Assembly: GCF_006715225.1 (NCBI RefSeq)
Contig: NZ_VFMU01000001.1
Span: 1,922,001 to 1,986,000, forward strand
Direction of reading: 5' to 3'
Origin: Arthrobacter sp. SLBN-112
GTDB taxonomy: Bacteria > Actinomycetota > Actinomycetes > Actinomycetales > Micrococcaceae
Length of the DNA stretch: 64,000 nt
A program made the translations under genes and the position numbers. Below the pieces are notes generated by a model that did not search any database, was not told where the DNA came from, and saw nothing but the letters and a program-made list of their open reading frames with translations. Each line of letters starts with the position of its first letter. Position 1 is the stretch's first letter. Positions 63,763 through 64,000 of this stretch are shown here, one piece after another.

Positions 63763-64000
63763 ATGACCGAGAACACCCAGCCAGGCTGGCGCATCGTCGT
63801 CGGCAACGACGAAGCCGGCGTGGAATACAAGAATGCCCTGCGCGAACTGCTGGAGGCGGACCCCCGCGTTGCGTCGGTGGAGGACGTAGGAGTCGGCGCC
63901 GACGACTCCACGGCCTACCCGCACCTGGCCGTCGCCGCAGCCCGTAAGGTGGCCGCCGGCGAAGCGGACCGCGCGCTGTTGATCTGCGGCACCGGCCTGG
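63763..64000 (+). CDS. RpiB/LacAB-family sugar-phosphate isomerase, 3' truncated by the window end
   Basis: The first 79 residues of a ribose-5-phosphate isomerase B-type protein: IVVGNDEAGVEYKNALRELL, then DVGVGADDSTAYPHLAVAAA and ALLICGTGL, the conserved active-site region. In tetritol pathways an RpiB-like enzyme converts tetrulose 4-phosphate to erythrose 4-phosphate. AAGGAGA precedes the ATG. The C-terminal half, with any catalytic histidine, lies outside the window. Confidence 0.9.
   Translation, partial: MTENTQPGWRIVVGNDEAGVEYKNALRELLEADPRVASVEDVGVGADDSTAYPHLAVAAARKVAAGEADRALLICGTGL

Overview
This window is high-GC actinobacterial chromosome. Gene content and protein character point to Arthrobacter/Pseudarthrobacter (Micrococcaceae): paired FemA/FemX enzymes for an interpeptide-bridged wall, a stand-alone CIRCE-controlled groEL, DUF3263 and LytR_C proteins, a DtxR regulator, cyclic-di-AMP riboswitches on wall-hydrolase genes, and many leaderless starts. 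It reads as core chromosome. I see no phage, transposon, CRISPR array or plasmid backbone.

Layout. 1-5.2 kb: glycine cleavage (gcvP 3' part, gcvT) and L-serine dehydratase, separated by an unexplained 457-nt stretch. 5.2-10 kb: TspO, two Fem transferases, ThrE exporter. 10-14.5 kb: a siderophore reductase under an iron box, uracil-DNA glycosylase, small conserved proteins, a cold-shock gene overlapping a lipoprotein binding protein. 14.5-18 kb: CIRCE-groEL and an orphan sugar-binding lipoprotein with LacI-type operators. 18-23.7 kb: an RNase HI-DUF4440 fusion, an orphan WXG100 protein, a two-component system, DUF427 and FHA proteins. 23.7-31.5 kb: an XPB-type helicase operon, a cold-shock-like protein, DUF3027, serC and a DtxR regulator.

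31.5-34.7 kb: an M23 peptidase and an NlpC/P60 hydrolase, each behind its own c-di-AMP riboswitch, then a third NlpC/P60-like paralogue without one. 35-39 kb: HNH endonuclease and a molybdenum-cofactor/formate dehydrogenase support run (MobA-like, DUF6457, MoeA, FdhD). 39-42.2 kb: GH38 alpha-mannosidase, followed by a palindrome-rich convergent gap. 42.4-47.7 kb: an HTH + membrane-protein operon, back to back with an ABC-F gene whose leader carries a terminator-like hairpin, and an ABC exporter. 47.7-54.5 kb: Nudix, DUF6314, tRNA-Arg(CCU), a frameshifted DUF998 gene, an inositol-phosphatase-like enzyme, PcrA helicase and a lipoprotein. 54.7-56.8 kb: sucCD.

57-64 kb is a catabolic locus: two FCD-type GntR regulators, an MFS importer preceded by an 18-codon leader ORF, an SDR dehydrogenase, a TIM-barrel isomerase, a DhaK-DhaL kinase and an RpiB-type isomerase cut by the window end. 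By analogy with mycobacterial tetritol pathways it probably degrades a C4 polyol or a related small sugar.

No single complete unknown system is obvious. The best candidates for new biology are the ABC-F leader attenuator with its divergent HTH/membrane pair, the tRNA-abutting mRNA at 48.7 kb, the RNase HI-DUF4440 fusion, the paired riboswitches, and the leader ORF/operator architecture of the 57-61 kb locus.
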